A DNA stretch of 64,000 nucleotides from Phlebotomus papatasi (Eukaryota; Arthropoda; Insecta; Diptera; Psychodidae): assembly GCF_024763615.1 (NCBI RefSeq), contig NC_077222.1:12338001-12402000 (forward strand), given 5' to 3'. Made by a program: the position numbers and the translations under genes. Numbering within the stretch: position 1 is the first letter of the stretch; the number at the start of each line of letters is the position of its first letter. The notes under the pieces are model-generated. The model saw nothing but the letters and a program-made list of their open reading frames with translations, did not search any database and was not told where the DNA came from. Positions 1-11,439 of this stretch are shown here, piece after piece.

Positions 1-1135
1 TCAATTAGTATTGAAAATATGGCACTTCAAACTTAGGATATCGATGCTTATAAGCAGACTGTCCAAAATTATAAGCACTTCCCCTATTGCCCTGAGTGAT
101 TGTTTCTTCCCGACGACTGACGAATTTCCCTATTATTAATTTTCATTTAATTTCATTTTACTATTTCTTAAATGATTACAAGAAGGTAAAAAAGCTTAAA
201 GTTTCATGGAAGTGGAGTTGCTATAGCAATTACCTTAATCCACGCCCTCTGGAAAGCCACGCCCATTTATATGTAATTTCTGTACTTGCAGTCTCCCAAT
301 TTAAGCAGATTCCAGAATGTTGAAAATATCAATAATATAGAGAAATTGATGTACAGCGAACCCTGTTTTTTAAAAAATAGGCCACGCCCCCCATAGAGGT
401 AAAATTCTAGTTTGCTTCATTTTATTTAATTTAGTAATAAAATTTCCTTAGACTAGTATGTTTCAATAAGATTTTTTTAGTAGTGCATGGTAAGTGTAAT
501 TTTTTTTTAGAAGTTGAATTTATTTAAAAAGTACTTTATCCCATGTCCTCTGGAAAATCACGCCCATTTACGTGTCACGTTTTTCAATTTTAAATCACTT
601 TTCAGCAAAGTCGGTGCAAGTGTATTTAATGTGGCAGTTCTTCTAAAAGTTTCATCGGTTCTGCTATTAAAGTTTCATCTGCTCAAACGTCTTGGTATAG
701 AACAAAACTGAAAGCAGAACAAGATGAAGTTATTCACTAGGAGATGTTGGTTATATTTAGTGGGTGTGGTCATAAAAATAACCATAAGAATGTTGATAGA
801 GGTTATCCTGCATAACTGCATGAAGTCATATACTTTATCAATCATAACTCTGAAAGGATATGGAACCGAAAATCATTTTGGGCGGAGCTTATTTACTTAG
901 GATGTAAAATTAAACGACTCCCACAGTGTTAGGGTGTTTGGTTCTTATACTCCGGCACGTTTCCAAGATGTTTATTGTTGTAGTCACTAATTCACTTGGT
1001 AAAAGTTGTTTTAGGTTCTTAATCAATAAAATAAAATTTGATATTAACCTTGAAATTTTGCATATTTTTTACTGCTGGAACTCAATTAAACTGCCATATA
1101 ATATCGACTTTATTTTTCAAATTGTAACCACCATA
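1..1135. other. AT-rich non-coding stretch with dispersed CCACGCCC motifs
   Basis: No gene is recognised. Two related segments, about 232-330 and 536-605, share the order CTCTGGAAA(G/A)CACGCCCATTTA followed by a T-rich tract, so they look like diverged copies of one repeat. CCACGCCC-type sites occur near 240, 256 and 382. Open frames here are short and without known motifs. Confidence 0.4.
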
Positions 1136-1740
1136 GAGATTAAACGGTAAGAGATATCAACTTCTGGACTTCGGTGACCCCCAATAAAAAATAACATCTC
1201 CCGACGTTTTTTCTCTCCCCCCTTCCTCCAACCCCTCCAAAACTATGTTTTTGTTTTTGTTTATCCTTAAATTGGCCCAAGTTTTTTCAATGACTTTCTG
1301 ATATGTTTTAGAGGTAGTCCAGGCGTATATTTCGGTCAAACATACCTATGACCGGAAAATTTACCATGTTGAATTATTGAAAGCCAAAGATTAACCACTT
1401 TAGAGGGCCCATTTTTCAATCGATTTGGTTTTTTGGAAAGGTATTGAAATTTCGAATCTGGCTGCATCAGTCTTTATTGGTAATGAATCGGTTAAGTACC
1501 GATTTTGAATGATTATTTTCGGATCTTATTTTACTTGACCTTAAGTTTATTCCTGAGCTAGAGGTCAAACGGAAAGAGATATTGACTTCCGGTCTTCGAT
1601 GACCCCCCCCCATAATTTTAATGTCTTTCGAACTATTTAAAAACAAGATTAAATCGGCAATAACCCTATGTGCATCCGAAAAATATATTAACGGAGAGGA
1701 CTTCCTCGTGAGTTCGAGCAATCCGCAAAGCCATCTCTTT
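1136..1740 (-). repeat. S-family dispersed repeat, two units
   Basis: Two units of a dispersed repeat lie here. Each reads (on the + strand) AAACGG-AAGAGATAT, then ACTTC-GGTCTTCGATGACC and a C run; the units begin near 1136 and 1561. The same order occurs reverse-complemented at 38.35, 57.2 and 63.4 kb. The second unit also carries the CATAATTTTAATG and AAATCGGCA blocks seen at 63.5 kb. Strand is set relative to those other copies. No coding capacity is visible. The type of element is unknown. Confidence 0.6.
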
Positions 1741-3057
1741 AATAATGCTCTAAATTTTGAAGTTTTACTGTATGCAGAAACTTATTGAATTTGAAAAAAA
1801 TTATCTCTTCATTCTGCAATCTTTGAAATTTTGTTAGTAAAAAGCGTATTTACTTAAATAATAATTTTCTTGAATTAATAATTGAATTGATCAAAAGTAT
1901 TTTAAATTAGAAATGAGATCATTATATTTCGATGAGGAATGTTTCTAAAATTAGAAGACTTAACCAATAAAACTCAAAATTTTGTAGTTTTGAACTTAAA
2001 ATTAAGTAGGGTAAAATTAGGTAATTTAGAACAATTTACAACTTTGGACATTTTGTGATCTTCTCACTGTTTTAGAGATTCAAAAGGAAGAACAGCTGTT
2101 CCCTTTCTTCTTAGTTGTCTTTTTCTTCTATTTCGCGGTCTTTGTTTTCTTTTTGCTCATCTGAAACAATGAGAAAATCTCAAGTGTCTCCAATTGCAAA
2201 TGGTTCCAAATTACCTCATTTTACCCTACCTAATTACAAGAATTTCAAAAACAGATGTTTTTTTTTGGAAAACCTTCAAATTTTTCCTTACAATGAGCTT
2301 CCATGCAAAAGACTTTTTTTTTGTAAAACAACAGGAAAGTTGTATAATGCAGAGTGCACGAAGAAATCTCTCCAATGTTCTCGTGGGTGAGATTTACATT
2401 TATAGACAGTCATATAGTGAGAAAATATGTGATTTCACTTTGGTGCATTATATACCCATTCCAGAGTGATGAAAAAAAAAGAAGAAGTATGTTTGTAATG
2501 CGATAGCAATCTCAGCTTGAATGCTGTGCAAGATGGGGAGTAATCCACCTACTCTATCAGAAGCATAACTTTTATGATCGTCTCTCATTGAAATGTTTTA
2601 TTGCATGAGATCAGCATTGGGGGAGAACTACACAAGTGGCACTTTTGGGAGACACTTTTATGCATATACCCAAGCACTTTTCCATGTGAGAACTGCTGAT
2701 GCATTTCCATGGGAGATTTACAACAGAGGGCTTTCACTTTTTCTCCTATTTTCTTTTTTTTCACCTTCGTTTTGCTGGACAAAGTCAGTGCTTCATATGG
2801 AAAGTTCGATGATGATAAAAAAGAGGACTGACAGAGAGTATACAGGGCTAAAAGGTGTACTAACCACTACTGGCCATCAGTAAAAAATTATTCGTCATTT
2901 GAAATTAAGTTACGTACTTCCCATAAAATGATATTGTAATTAGTTATATAAAATTATCAGTAAGTAATGGATGGATTCCAGGTTTAGCACATATTTTGGC
3001 TTCGGACACTTAATTTTTTTTCAGTAAAATTGTGAATTATTTTAATATATTGCCATA
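1741..3057. other. Non-coding stretch with a Z-element fragment
   Basis: Open frames at 2115-2469 and 2593-2883 have low-complexity, T-rich composition and no recognisable domain, so they are not called as genes. At 2976-3040 the sequence CCAGGTTTAGCACATATTTT followed by GGCTTCGGACACTTAA matches the end of the Z elements at 14.47, 33.45 and 42.25 kb. No matching second end was found here. Confidence 0.4.
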
Positions 3058-3260
3058 GATAGGTCAGACCTCGAGGCAGACCTAGAACAAGGTAGCTGAA
3101 TCAAATTTAGAATCCTGCCTTGGAATGCCTTGAGATCGAACCCGAACATCTTCCTGAAGTGGCGGAGGATCGACAAGAATGGATTGGTAATTTGGCTGTA
3201 ATGGGCCAGCGACCCCAATAGGGATAAGCGGTTGAAATGATGATGATTATGATAGGTCAG
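3058..3260 (+). mobile_element. SINE-A copy, 5'-truncated, with target duplication
   Basis: The body matches the full-length SINE-A at 59.8-60.1 kb (on the minus strand there): GCAGACCTAG, GGTAGCTGAATCAAATT, AGTGGCGGAGGATCGACA and the 3' end GACCCCAATAGGGATAAGCG, followed by an ATG-rich tail. The tRNA-like head is missing. The insertion is bounded by a direct repeat GATAGGTCAG (3058-3067 and 3251-3260), as expected for target-primed reverse transcription. The tail type suggests mobilisation by a LINE with a similar 3' end; that partner is not in this window. Confidence 0.65.
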
Positions 3261-3520
3261 ATTCGAGGAAAATGAAAAAGTATATAAACTATAAAGTATA
3301 TTTCTATATAATTTATCAATTTAAATTTTGTAGGGTATTCTTTTCGTCCTAAAAATCTTCATTTTGGAACGCAATGCATGCCTGATACTACCCCACTGTC
3401 CCGTACTTTATTATTGTGTTGTTCATGTTATTATATCGTTTGAATTGAAGTAAATTTTTGACTGGCCAGAAGTGGTACAATAGGTGGCGGAAAGTGGTGA
3501 AAAGTTTAGCAAGATTATTG

Positions 3521-3947
3521 TACGATGTTGTACAAACCTTAAAATATATTAATGAAGGAAAATTATATAAGCCGCTCAGGAAAACGGTTTGGAAGCTTCT
3601 TGGCTTACCTTAAAGAAAATGAATATGCGGAAATATTATTTTAATGCCCCTTGACTTCTATCTCTGTCCTTGTCTCACCTATGAAAGGGAAAATGTGGGA
3701 AAATCATAAATCTGGCGAGAGAGGATCAAAAATGTACGATGTTGTACAAACCTTAAAATATATTAATGAAGGAAAATTATATAAGCCGCTCAGGAAAACG
3801 GTTTGGAAGCTTCTTGGCTTACCTTAAAGAAAATGAATATGCGGAAATATTATTTTAATGCCCCTTGACTTCTATCTCTGTCCTTGTCTCACCTATGAAA
3901 GGGAAAATGTGGGAAAATCATAAATCTGGCGAGAGAGGATCAAAAAT
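3521..3947. repeat. 214 bp exact tandem duplication
   Basis: The segment beginning TACGATGTTGTACAAACC at 3521 is repeated from 3735 with a period of 214 bases. I saw no mismatch between units 3521-3733 and 3735-3947. It contains no long open frame. Identity this high means either a very recent duplication or an assembly artefact. Confidence 0.85.
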
Positions 3948-5620
3948 TTTCCCCCTTATGTTTTGATGTGTCCTTTTAGGTGTGAAGAGATTATGTAGAC
4001 AGTTCTGAATGAGCTATCAACCCGCTGCAACTATCCTTCTGAAGCTGTCCGGAAGGGTCTCTTAACCTCACTTCCACAAAATGGATTTATTTCCCGTCTC
4101 TAGAAGCTGCTGTTGAGGATTGATGTTCTATCCACCACGTATTAGATCATAAACACTTGATCTTCACTTAACTAATTCATTTATTATTAACTAAATTACA
4201 ATAAATTTAACAATAGTTGCAAGTTAAACGCGCACAATCTTTCTTCGCTGCTGGTAAGAGTAAAAGAAGGGCGGAGAACGAACGGTACGGTTTTTTATAT
4301 CTCAAGAAACCTTTCAACAACATTCTTTTCTCATAAAAGCTTTAGGAATAGATGATCATTTCGAATTAGTCCACATCAAACTGTTACTATATGGAAATTT
4401 GAATTATATGAAACAATAAATTAAAGGAATGCTTTATAATGCTTTTCAACTTCACGTTCGTGCGTGATAATCTTTACTGGAAAAAAAGTGGTTAGTGCAC
4501 TGTATCTACGAAAATGGGATGAAATGCTGAATGTCCTCCATTTATTCATCATCCACGGCGCGTATTTTGCCCCAAAGTCCCATCCAACCGCTTTTAGTTG
4601 TGTAATCCAAACAAAACGGTGCATCCATGGCACAAGACTCCGAGATATAAAGTATCCTTCCAACCCCCTTCAGATTTCCCTGCAATTTCCCATCTGCAGC
4701 ATCGAAGTTGACGACAACAAGAGGAAAAGGTGCAGGGGGTTGTGTAGAAATCTTCCTCGAAGGAATGAATGGCGTTCTTCTGGGAGGGAGTTTGAGGTTC
4801 AAGGATCTCGTGAATGATGACTGTTTTGTTTGCCGTCGTCTTCGCCGCTGGTGTGGCACTAAATTGCAATAATAAATTGAAAATAAATAGCAAGAGGGAT
4901 TTATCAGCGACAGACGACGTTGCTCTACATCAAAGTCTCTAATGTGTCTAATTTATGAGCATTAACCCTCCCCCATTTGGTTTAATTTCAACAAAAAGAT
5001 CATTAAAAAAAAAGACTGACAAATGCGCCTCAAGAAAGTGCACTTAAGTGCCTCCCGAAGACATCGTGAGGTACCACCTTGCGCAGCAAATTAATTTAAT
5101 TTGCATTTTTACACTTAAACTCAGCTTTTTGCAAATGAATCTATTTGCATTTTCATGTTCTCTGGCCGGGCTTCTTCTCCGGAATGGTGATATTTGAAAC
5201 CCATTAAATTGAGAATTAAACTTGGTAAGACGATGTGGGAGCCAATGCTACAAGATACTTTTCACCACTCATCGTCACCAAGATTGGTTAAAATTGAGAA
5301 ATATCGTGTTTTCTGCACAATCTCATTTCCAAGAAAATCATTGTTCTAACAACCTCAATTTGGATTTATTCTCCAGGAAATGGAGAATGCTTGTACCAGG
5401 TTCTTTGCGGTTGAGGGGAAAATCTTAAATATCATCGTGTTTTATGATTAAAGAGAAATTGAAAAATATGAATTTGAACTAGAATTATGGAAATATCAAA
5501 CTAACCCTAAATATTCATTAACTTAAGAGATTTTTTATTCAACTTTATAGACAAATACGATGATCGATACCTTATTTATATCCCTTGACTTAAATCGAAT
5601 TATGTTTAACGAGAATCATA
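3948..5620. other. Unique-looking non-coding stretch
   Basis: No repeat family used elsewhere in the window is recognised. Overlapping open frames on both strands at 4421-4893 are moderately GC-rich but have no motif, no family resemblance and no clear splice structure, so no gene is called. Confidence 0.35.
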
Positions 5621-5621
5621 C

Positions 5622-5795
5622 AGGTTTTAGACTGTAAGCTTAGTCCAGAAAGTCCCAAAAACGTAAATAAAATAAAAACAATTTTAATGATTTCTCAAAA
5701 TCTAATGTATTATTTGCCCTTAATATGCAAATTAGAATAGAAATTAGAGAAGTTAAGTCATTTACCTAAACCTTTGGTCTGAAGCCGGGTTTATG
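5622..5795 (+). mobile_element. P-family non-autonomous element (copy 1)
   Basis: P elements start with a CTTCAGACTAAAGGTTTAGCC-like end, run through an AT-rich body containing an AATTTTATTG-like block, and finish with TTAAGCCATATGGCTAAGCC then TTAGGTCTGAAGCC. The two ends are imperfect inverted repeats of each other. This copy is among the most diverged: it starts GGTTTTAGACTGTAAGCTTA and ends ACCTTTGGTCTGAAGCCGGG. No coding capacity. At least eight copies occur in the window. Confidence 0.6.
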
Positions 5796-6060
5796 AAATT
5801 TTCAACATGATATTTATAATTTTCTAATAAAAATATCCTTAAGTTCTTGGAGCAACAATTTCGAAAGTTTAGTTTTTCGGTTTAAGAATTTCTGGAATAG
5901 AATTTTATTTCATCTCCTTTCTTTAATCCATCCCCGTGGGACCATCGCCGTCTTAGCCTCGAGACCATATTTATGTGGTAATCTATTTAAGAAGACTTTG
6001 ACTGAATTATATATTGGTCAATAAAATATTAAAATGGTTCGCAATGACTATGATCCTTTT

Positions 6061-6296
6061 TATATAATATAAATGCACGGATTTTTGACCTGGTTCAGAT
6101 TTATTCAATTGTATTCACGCGACGTTTCGGGGACGATTTTTCCCCTTCCTCAGGTATGAAAATCAAAAGGACAAATCGGGTCTTGGAACAAAATAACTAT
6201 CACTTCTACTTTTGAACAAATTGATACGTCCAGCATGCCGGTCAAATGCAGACTCAATCTGAACCAGGTCAAAAATCCGTGCATTTATATTATATC
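6061..6296. mobile_element. TIR element with hammerhead-like core
   Basis: Long terminal inverted repeats of about 40 bp: ATGCACGGATTTTTGACCTG at the left is mirrored by CAGGTCAAAAATCCGTGCAT at the right, with the pairing extending outwards through TATATAATATAA. The left subterminal part contains the conserved block GACGTTTCGG..TCCTCAGG. CACGG and ACGTTTCGG are spaced as in the palindrome at 33.56 kb, which suggests related families. No open frame. Confidence 0.75.
6121..6153 (-). other. Hammerhead-ribozyme-like motif
   Basis: On the minus strand the order is CUGAGGA, A, a 4 bp GGGG/CCCC helix with a 9-nt loop, then GAAACGUC. This matches the hammerhead core order CUGANGA / stem II / GAAA / (stem III) / UH. 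Departures from the standard fold: an extra A before stem II and essentially no stem III loop. A five-position stem I, CAUAC against GCGUG, pairs at four positions. Activity is not shown; variants with minimal stem III are known to act as dimers. Confidence 0.4.
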
Positions 6297-6354
6297 AACT
6301 TTGAATTGACCGAATTTTATCGAACATCCTTTATATATTTACATCATTTTGGTC

Positions 6355-6505
6355 GTGGGCCCATTTATCATCCAGTTTAACAGTTCACGACTGTCAATTC
6401 TTTGCCACTTCAGGAAGATGTTCGGGTTCGATCTTAAAGCATTCCAAGACAAGATCTTAATTTAGATTCAACCACTCTGTCCTAGGTATGCCCCTAGGTC
6501 GAAAT
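6355..6505 (-). mobile_element. SINE-A fragment
   Basis: Reverse-complement match to the SINE-A body: TTGCCACTTCAGGAAGATGT, TTCGGGTTCGATCTTAAAGC and the ATTCAACCACTCTGTCCTAG block. The terminal GACCCCAATAGGG segment is degraded to GTGGGCCCAT. Diverged more than the 3.1 kb copy. Confidence 0.55.
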
Positions 6506-7487
6506 CTCCTCACAATTGTTAGCAATTACTTATTTTTTTCCTTTGGAAATAATACGTTACTACTTACAAATTTTCATTTTTATTGACCATTTATTGACCA
6601 TTTACTTATCACAATTTTGCTGTCTCTGCTGCAGCATGCAAAGGTTCACTACAATTAGTTAAATTATAAAAATTGTAGATCTTCGGAAAATAGGCTATCT
6701 AAACCTTTAGTTAGAAGACTGTCTAAATATTTTATGTTAATAATATCATCCTGAAGACCTTGTATTAAAAAAATCAGGATTTTTCGGAATATTAAAAAAA
6801 ATAAATATAGTAAAGTTGTACTGATCTTTCTTACAATTTCATTTATTAGAAATATATACTAGGTCTTCTACTAATTTTTAGATATTTTTGCCAGTTATAT
6901 ATGGAAAATTTAAAGAAATACAAAAATTAAACGAGACGATCTGGGACAAAAGCCAGTCATACATCTAATTTTTCACTTCTTAAGAATTGACTAAGTGCTA
7001 CTCAGGCACGCCATGAGAAAGCAACCAGAACAATTTTTAATCGGAAAGCGCTAGGTCTGAAGAATATAGAAGGGGTAGTAGCACATCTCATTTTTGCTTT
7101 TGATTTTGTCCTGAGTCCATAGAGATGCAATACCACGGAGCATTGTCATATCAGTCGCTTGTGTTTTTTGACCGATTTTGGTCAGTTTTCGACGAATACA
7201 TGATCGAGATTAAACGGAAACAATGCTCATTGATGGTATCTCTTGGTTTAAGCAATACGTATGCCATAATTCGTCGACGGTCATACCAAACTGTATTATC
7301 TTCGTCCAAACAGACTTGATCGTACTTTCGATTTTGATGCTTTGATATGAAAAGCTACGATATTTTAGGATTAGAATACTAGAATGTTACCCCGTTTTCA
7401 AAAGTTTGTACAAATTCATGATGGAAACTTTTTCTTTCACACCGACAAAACTGCAAAAGTCAATTTTTGAATTTTTGTTGGTCTTTT
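6506..7487. other. AT-rich non-coding stretch
   Basis: Near 6690-6740 a short fragment resembling a P-element end is present (AACCTTTAGTTAGAAGAC). The open frame at 7125-7319 has no recognisable motif. Nothing else is identified. Confidence 0.3.
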
Positions 7488-7599
7488 ATGGCCTCTACAC
7501 ACTAGAGAAATTTATGTCCATATTGAAGCAAATTCCCTGTGCTTGTGCATGAAAAACTTTTCAATATGGACATAAATTTCTCTATTGTATAGAGGCCAT
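7488..7599. repeat. Hairpin element with 39 bp stem
   Basis: The arms 7488-7526 and 7561-7599 are inverted repeats (ATGGCCTCTACA..TTATGTCCATATTGA) separated by a 34-base loop. About 25 consecutive pairs at the loop end are perfect; a few mismatches lie near CACAC/TACAA. The ends resemble the small element at 31.55 kb (GGCCTTTACACTC). It could be a miniature transposon or a transcribed hairpin. Confidence 0.7.
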
Positions 7600-7896
7600 T
7601 AGTCAAACTGCTAGAATACATTTTCCTCCATTTGGAATTTTCCTATGTTATGTATACGCTTGAAGATACTTTGCCGAATAATATTGAATTCTTCCATAAG
7701 CTAATTTTATGATTTTCACCCAGTCACGCTTTCAGATCGGCGCCATCGTTTTTGGACTTTTTGTCCTCTGCATCGAAATCGGAATTTTTGTGCTGACTGA
7801 ATGTGTGCCGACTATATGTGTCGAGTATCACTTATGTCTGATGTATAAATATTTATTGAAAACCTATAGTAGTTTATTCGTCAAAAGCTTCCTTAT

Positions 7897-8300
7897 ATGG
7901 GCTTAAGACCGAAAGCTCAGAACTATAGCATTGCTTCTCTAAATTTTTATCGTTTAATATCTTTTGGAAAATTTTGACTAGTTTTAAAATTAAAGCAAAT
8001 GATCCAATAAATTCTAATTAAACCAATAAAACTGGATCTAACTTAGACTTTAAAATCCTTTGAGAATTGGGCTAAATCGAAGTTAAAATTGCAAGGTCGG
8101 CTTTAGACTTAAGGTTTAGCCAAGGTCCCGATTATCTCGAAATTCAAAATAGCAACCAATTTTATTGCTTTTCCAAAATTTAATCGATCACTTGCCCATG
8201 TTGACTAATCTTAAATTATATTTTTTTAAAAATCTTGATTGATAAGAAATTAGAGAAGTTAAGCCATATGGCCAAGCCTTAGGTCTGAAGCCTGTATAAG
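7897..8300. mobile_element. Two adjacent P-family elements (minus, then plus)
   Basis: 7897-8076 is a minus-strand copy: it begins GGGCTTAAGACCGAAAGCTC and ends GAGAATTGGGCTAAA. 8096-8300 is a plus-strand copy: it begins CTTTAGACTTAAGGTTTAGCC and ends AAGCCATATGGCCAAGCCTT then AGGTCTGAAGCCTG. The plus copy is well preserved. Their head-to-head order makes the whole segment partly self-complementary. Confidence 0.65.
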
Positions 8301-8569
8301 TAAGTAAAAGTGTTTTTTTTTAGGATTCGTAATTAATTCTGAAATTTCGGAATTTACAATTTCAGAAATTTTACTTTTGCTTGCAGAATTGATAACTATT
8401 TTATTAAATTTTTAGTGAAATATTTTTTTTATCTTTGAAAAATATGAATTCTTGACCCTAAAAATATTAAAAAATATATAAAACATCTTTGAAATTACTA
8501 TCAGTGTTGTTTTGTTTTTATGTTCCACGTTGGTTTTCTAAATAATCCGAATTTCGAAATTAAGATTTA

Positions 8570-8797
8570 GGGGAAAGCACGCTACCTTAGGACAACTCAA
8601 GCTTTGAACTTGAACATCTTAGTTTTTAATATGTTTTTAATGAATTTGATCCATTATAATATAATATTTTAAATGCTAGTAAAATGCCTCAAATTTCCTG
8701 AAAAGACCAATTGGTCAAATCGGTCAAAGCTATTACGAACATATAAAAAGTTTAGTTGTCCGAAGGATGAGTCTTTCGAAGGCAGTGCACTTTCCCC
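8570..8797. mobile_element. Y-family TA-flanked element (copy 1)
   Basis: The left end GGGGAAAGCACGCTACCTTA is mirrored by the right end AAGGCAGTGCACTTTCCCC, and TA lies on both sides (8568-8569, 8798-8799). A subterminal GGAC/GTCC block is shared, and the middle contains AATGCCTCAAATTTCC, also in copies 2 and 3. TA target duplication points to mobilisation by a Tc1/mariner-type transposase. No open frame is attributable to it. Confidence 0.75.
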
Positions 8798-8868
8798 TAG
8801 TTCTGTGGATTTTTTTTTTTATTTTTATTTAGTCTCCAAAACCGCGCTGGTCGCACGATCAGTCTACA

Positions 8869-9128
8869 CACTGAGTGAGAGAAATCCGAAAAAGTTAAAA
8901 TAACATTCCGTAAATGTTTATTTTTAAACCTGTAGTTTTGATCCGAATTCGGTGTAAATATTATGCTTTTTAGGTGTATTAGGGGTTAAAGTTACCCTTT
9001 TTCATGTGAATTTTACCCTTTAGAAGGTGTAAAATTAACATTAAAAAATGTTTATATATTTTTACACCTAAAAAGTGTTAAAGTTATGAGGAAAAAAAGT
9101 TAATCGCATCCCCATTTTTTTCTCAGTG
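8869..9128 (+). mobile_element. CACTGAG-ended element (copy 1)
   Basis: Starts CACTGAGTGAGAGAAATCCG and ends TTTTTTCTCAGTG. The interior, from AAAAAGTTAAAATAACATTCC through GGTGTATTAGGGGTTAAAG to ATGAGGAAAAA, matches 31.70-31.95 kb in opposite orientation. No coding capacity. Confidence 0.7.
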
Positions 9129-10778
9129 CAGGATCGTACTGATCAGAACCCAAAGTGGACCGTGAGTGGCAGACTTGTTTACCCCCTGTGAAGGATCACT
9201 TTTCTTTTTAAAAAATATTTTTTTGATATTCTGTTACTACATTTTTGAAGATAATTTCAAAAATTTATTTTTGGGCTTTTTAAAATATTTGTGCAGAACC
9301 CATTACTTTTATGTTAAATTATTTTTTAACTTCTCATCAAAATCCAACATACAGAATTTCTCAATATTTTGAGAACTACTAACCCTTATTTACCACTTAT
9401 AGCAAAATTTCAAAATTCAGGCCAAATATCCTGGTTCAATTCAATAAATAAATGCAGATTTTCAATTGAGATTGCATACCCTCTTCAACAAAATGAAATT
9501 CTCCCATCAAAATTTTGAAATGTGCAAGAATTTTCTTCAGGATTTTGTTTTTCAAACCTTTTCCAATCAATTGAGAAAATCCTCTGATAAATTCCTGCTG
9601 TAAATATGGTGAAAATTTCACAAGTACCACACTTCAATAAAACCATGAGATTTTCAATGATTCTGCATATTTAGGCAATATTTTGAAGGCAGATGGGTAG
9701 AGGAATTTCTGCAATAGATTAGAAAAATGCAATGCTTGGAAGTTTATTCACATGACTCCTCCATGCGGAGCATTGTGCATCCCAGGAACACATTTTCACT
9801 CTCCACTTGAGCACCATGCACCAAGCTTTCCCGAATCATTGCCAAAGTGGAGGAGCTTTTGCAAACGGAGAAGCACAATTGAGGGTGTTAAGAGAACACG
9901 GATGAAATCAAGACTTTTTTTCCCAACCCACCCACTCCCACCCTCAATCCCATGGCTCTTCTGTCACTCGAACCATCGTGAGACTGTTATCATTTCCATA
10001 TGAAAGCAGTTTGTATGCAAAAATTTGCTCCCATGCACAACAGACAACAATGTTGAGCTAGTGAAAGGAGCATAAGTGGCAAGAGGGGTTGTATTTCGAG
10101 GTGATGGTGGAAAAATCCGAGAGAATTGCATCGCTGCATTGTTGGGAGCAATATTTCCATCCCATTCCTTCCTTCCTTCCTTCCTGCAGTCCCTCTTTCG
10201 TAAGTGTCTCTCCACTGAGTACTCAATGCATCCCTATGCTCTCGGGGGGTTGGTTCAGCATAGACGGCTCGGAAAACATAATGCCTAAACAGGGTGAAGA
10301 GCTTTTGGATGGATTTTCCACTAAAGTGCCTGAAGAATGCATTAAATATTCAACAACTATTGTGAAGATGCAACCGTTGATACGGCACTCTTGTTCCCAG
10401 AATTGAGATTTAAAAGTTCGACTGAAACGAAGTTAGAATAATCATATTTAGATATAATGTTATGTAGATTGTTCCTCAAGATAATGATGTTTGAAAATGT
10501 GACACAAGAATAGCATTAAAAAACATTTTAATAAGGATAATAATGGTGTGGAATGGATTTGCTTTTATCAAGCCACATAGTCGAGTAACCACAATAATTT
10601 CATTTTACGAGCTAGAAAGACTGGCATTTTAAAATTCTATCTTGTTTTGAAACACTTTTCAAAAACGTATATAAAAACTTTAGAAATTTTCATCAGGGAA
10701 CCATTCGATTAACTAATATTAAAAATAGTTAAATGTAGTATTCAATATGGAACGCTTCTTTTGTTTCTCAAAATTCTA
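9129..10778. other. Unique-looking non-coding stretch with (CCTT)n
   Basis: A short CCTT microsatellite lies at about 10168-10187. Overlapping open frames at 9964-10406 on both strands are moderately GC-rich, but none has a domain or plausible exon boundaries. No family from elsewhere in the window is seen. Confidence 0.35.
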
Positions 10779-10780
10779 TA

Positions 10781-10992
10781 GGGGGAAACTGGGGCACCAC
10801 CAAACACGGGGTAGCACCAAACACTGCGATTTTTTAATCAGATATTCGACTTCTAAGGACAAGACCTATAGGAATTTATAGGCATTATAGGGATGCTTGT
10901 CTACTGAAGGAATGGTCGAGTTAGTCCAAGTAGTTTAGAAATAAAAATTAGTTTTTGCTGGTACCCCGTATTTGGTGGTGCCCCAGTTTCCC
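10781..10992. mobile_element. Element with GGGGAAACTGGGGCACCACC ends
   Basis: GGGGGAAACTGGGGCACCACC at the left is mirrored by GGTGGTGCCCCAGTTTCCC at the right. The inverted repeat continues inward through AAACACGGGG/CCCCGTATTT. TA precedes the left end; the right flank does not show a clear TA. The outer tip is shared with the Y group, the subterminal sequence is not. No open frame. Confidence 0.75.
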
Positions 10993-11194
10993 TTTTTGTT
11001 TATTTTTTTCACTTTCTTGAGGTTGCGCAATGCCAAAGAAAGCAAATTGATTTTAAGATTGCATCTATAGGTACCGTTTTAATTTCTTTTTAAATTCTAC
11101 TTCTCGTTAAAAGTAGACGAAGAATAATCCCGAGTAACCATACTAAAATCTTTGAACTAAATAAACTTTTTCTACAATGAATGCGGATGATTTT

Positions 11195-11400
11195 GCCGTC
11201 AAGAGTTCTGTGCCCCTTGCTTTTCTTTGATTTTGATTAAAGATGGTCTTTAACGATCCGATCTACCATGTCCGATCGATGAAGATCATCCCTCAGTTCT
11301 AGAATTAAAGAAAAGCTTCTGATGAGCAGGAGTTAGAATTACCCTGGAGGGCACACTCACCCGCATGTACGGAAATTACTCTGCGTCCGTAAAAAAATAT
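11195..11400. repeat. K-family repeat fragment
   Basis: Contains CTAGAATTAAAGAAAAGCTT and a TGCTTTTCTTTGATTTTG segment, resembling the inverted blocks that flank the long foldback near 19.1 and 21.73 kb. Ends are not clearly defined. Confidence 0.4.
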
Positions 11401-11439
11401 TAATTTAATTAATAATTAGAATAACATACTTGATTAGTA

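Noticed and set aside
4421..4893. Overlapping 80-117 codon frames as a possible exon
   Set aside because: Four frames on both strands overlap in a GC-richer patch; none has a domain, a convincing start context or splice sites.
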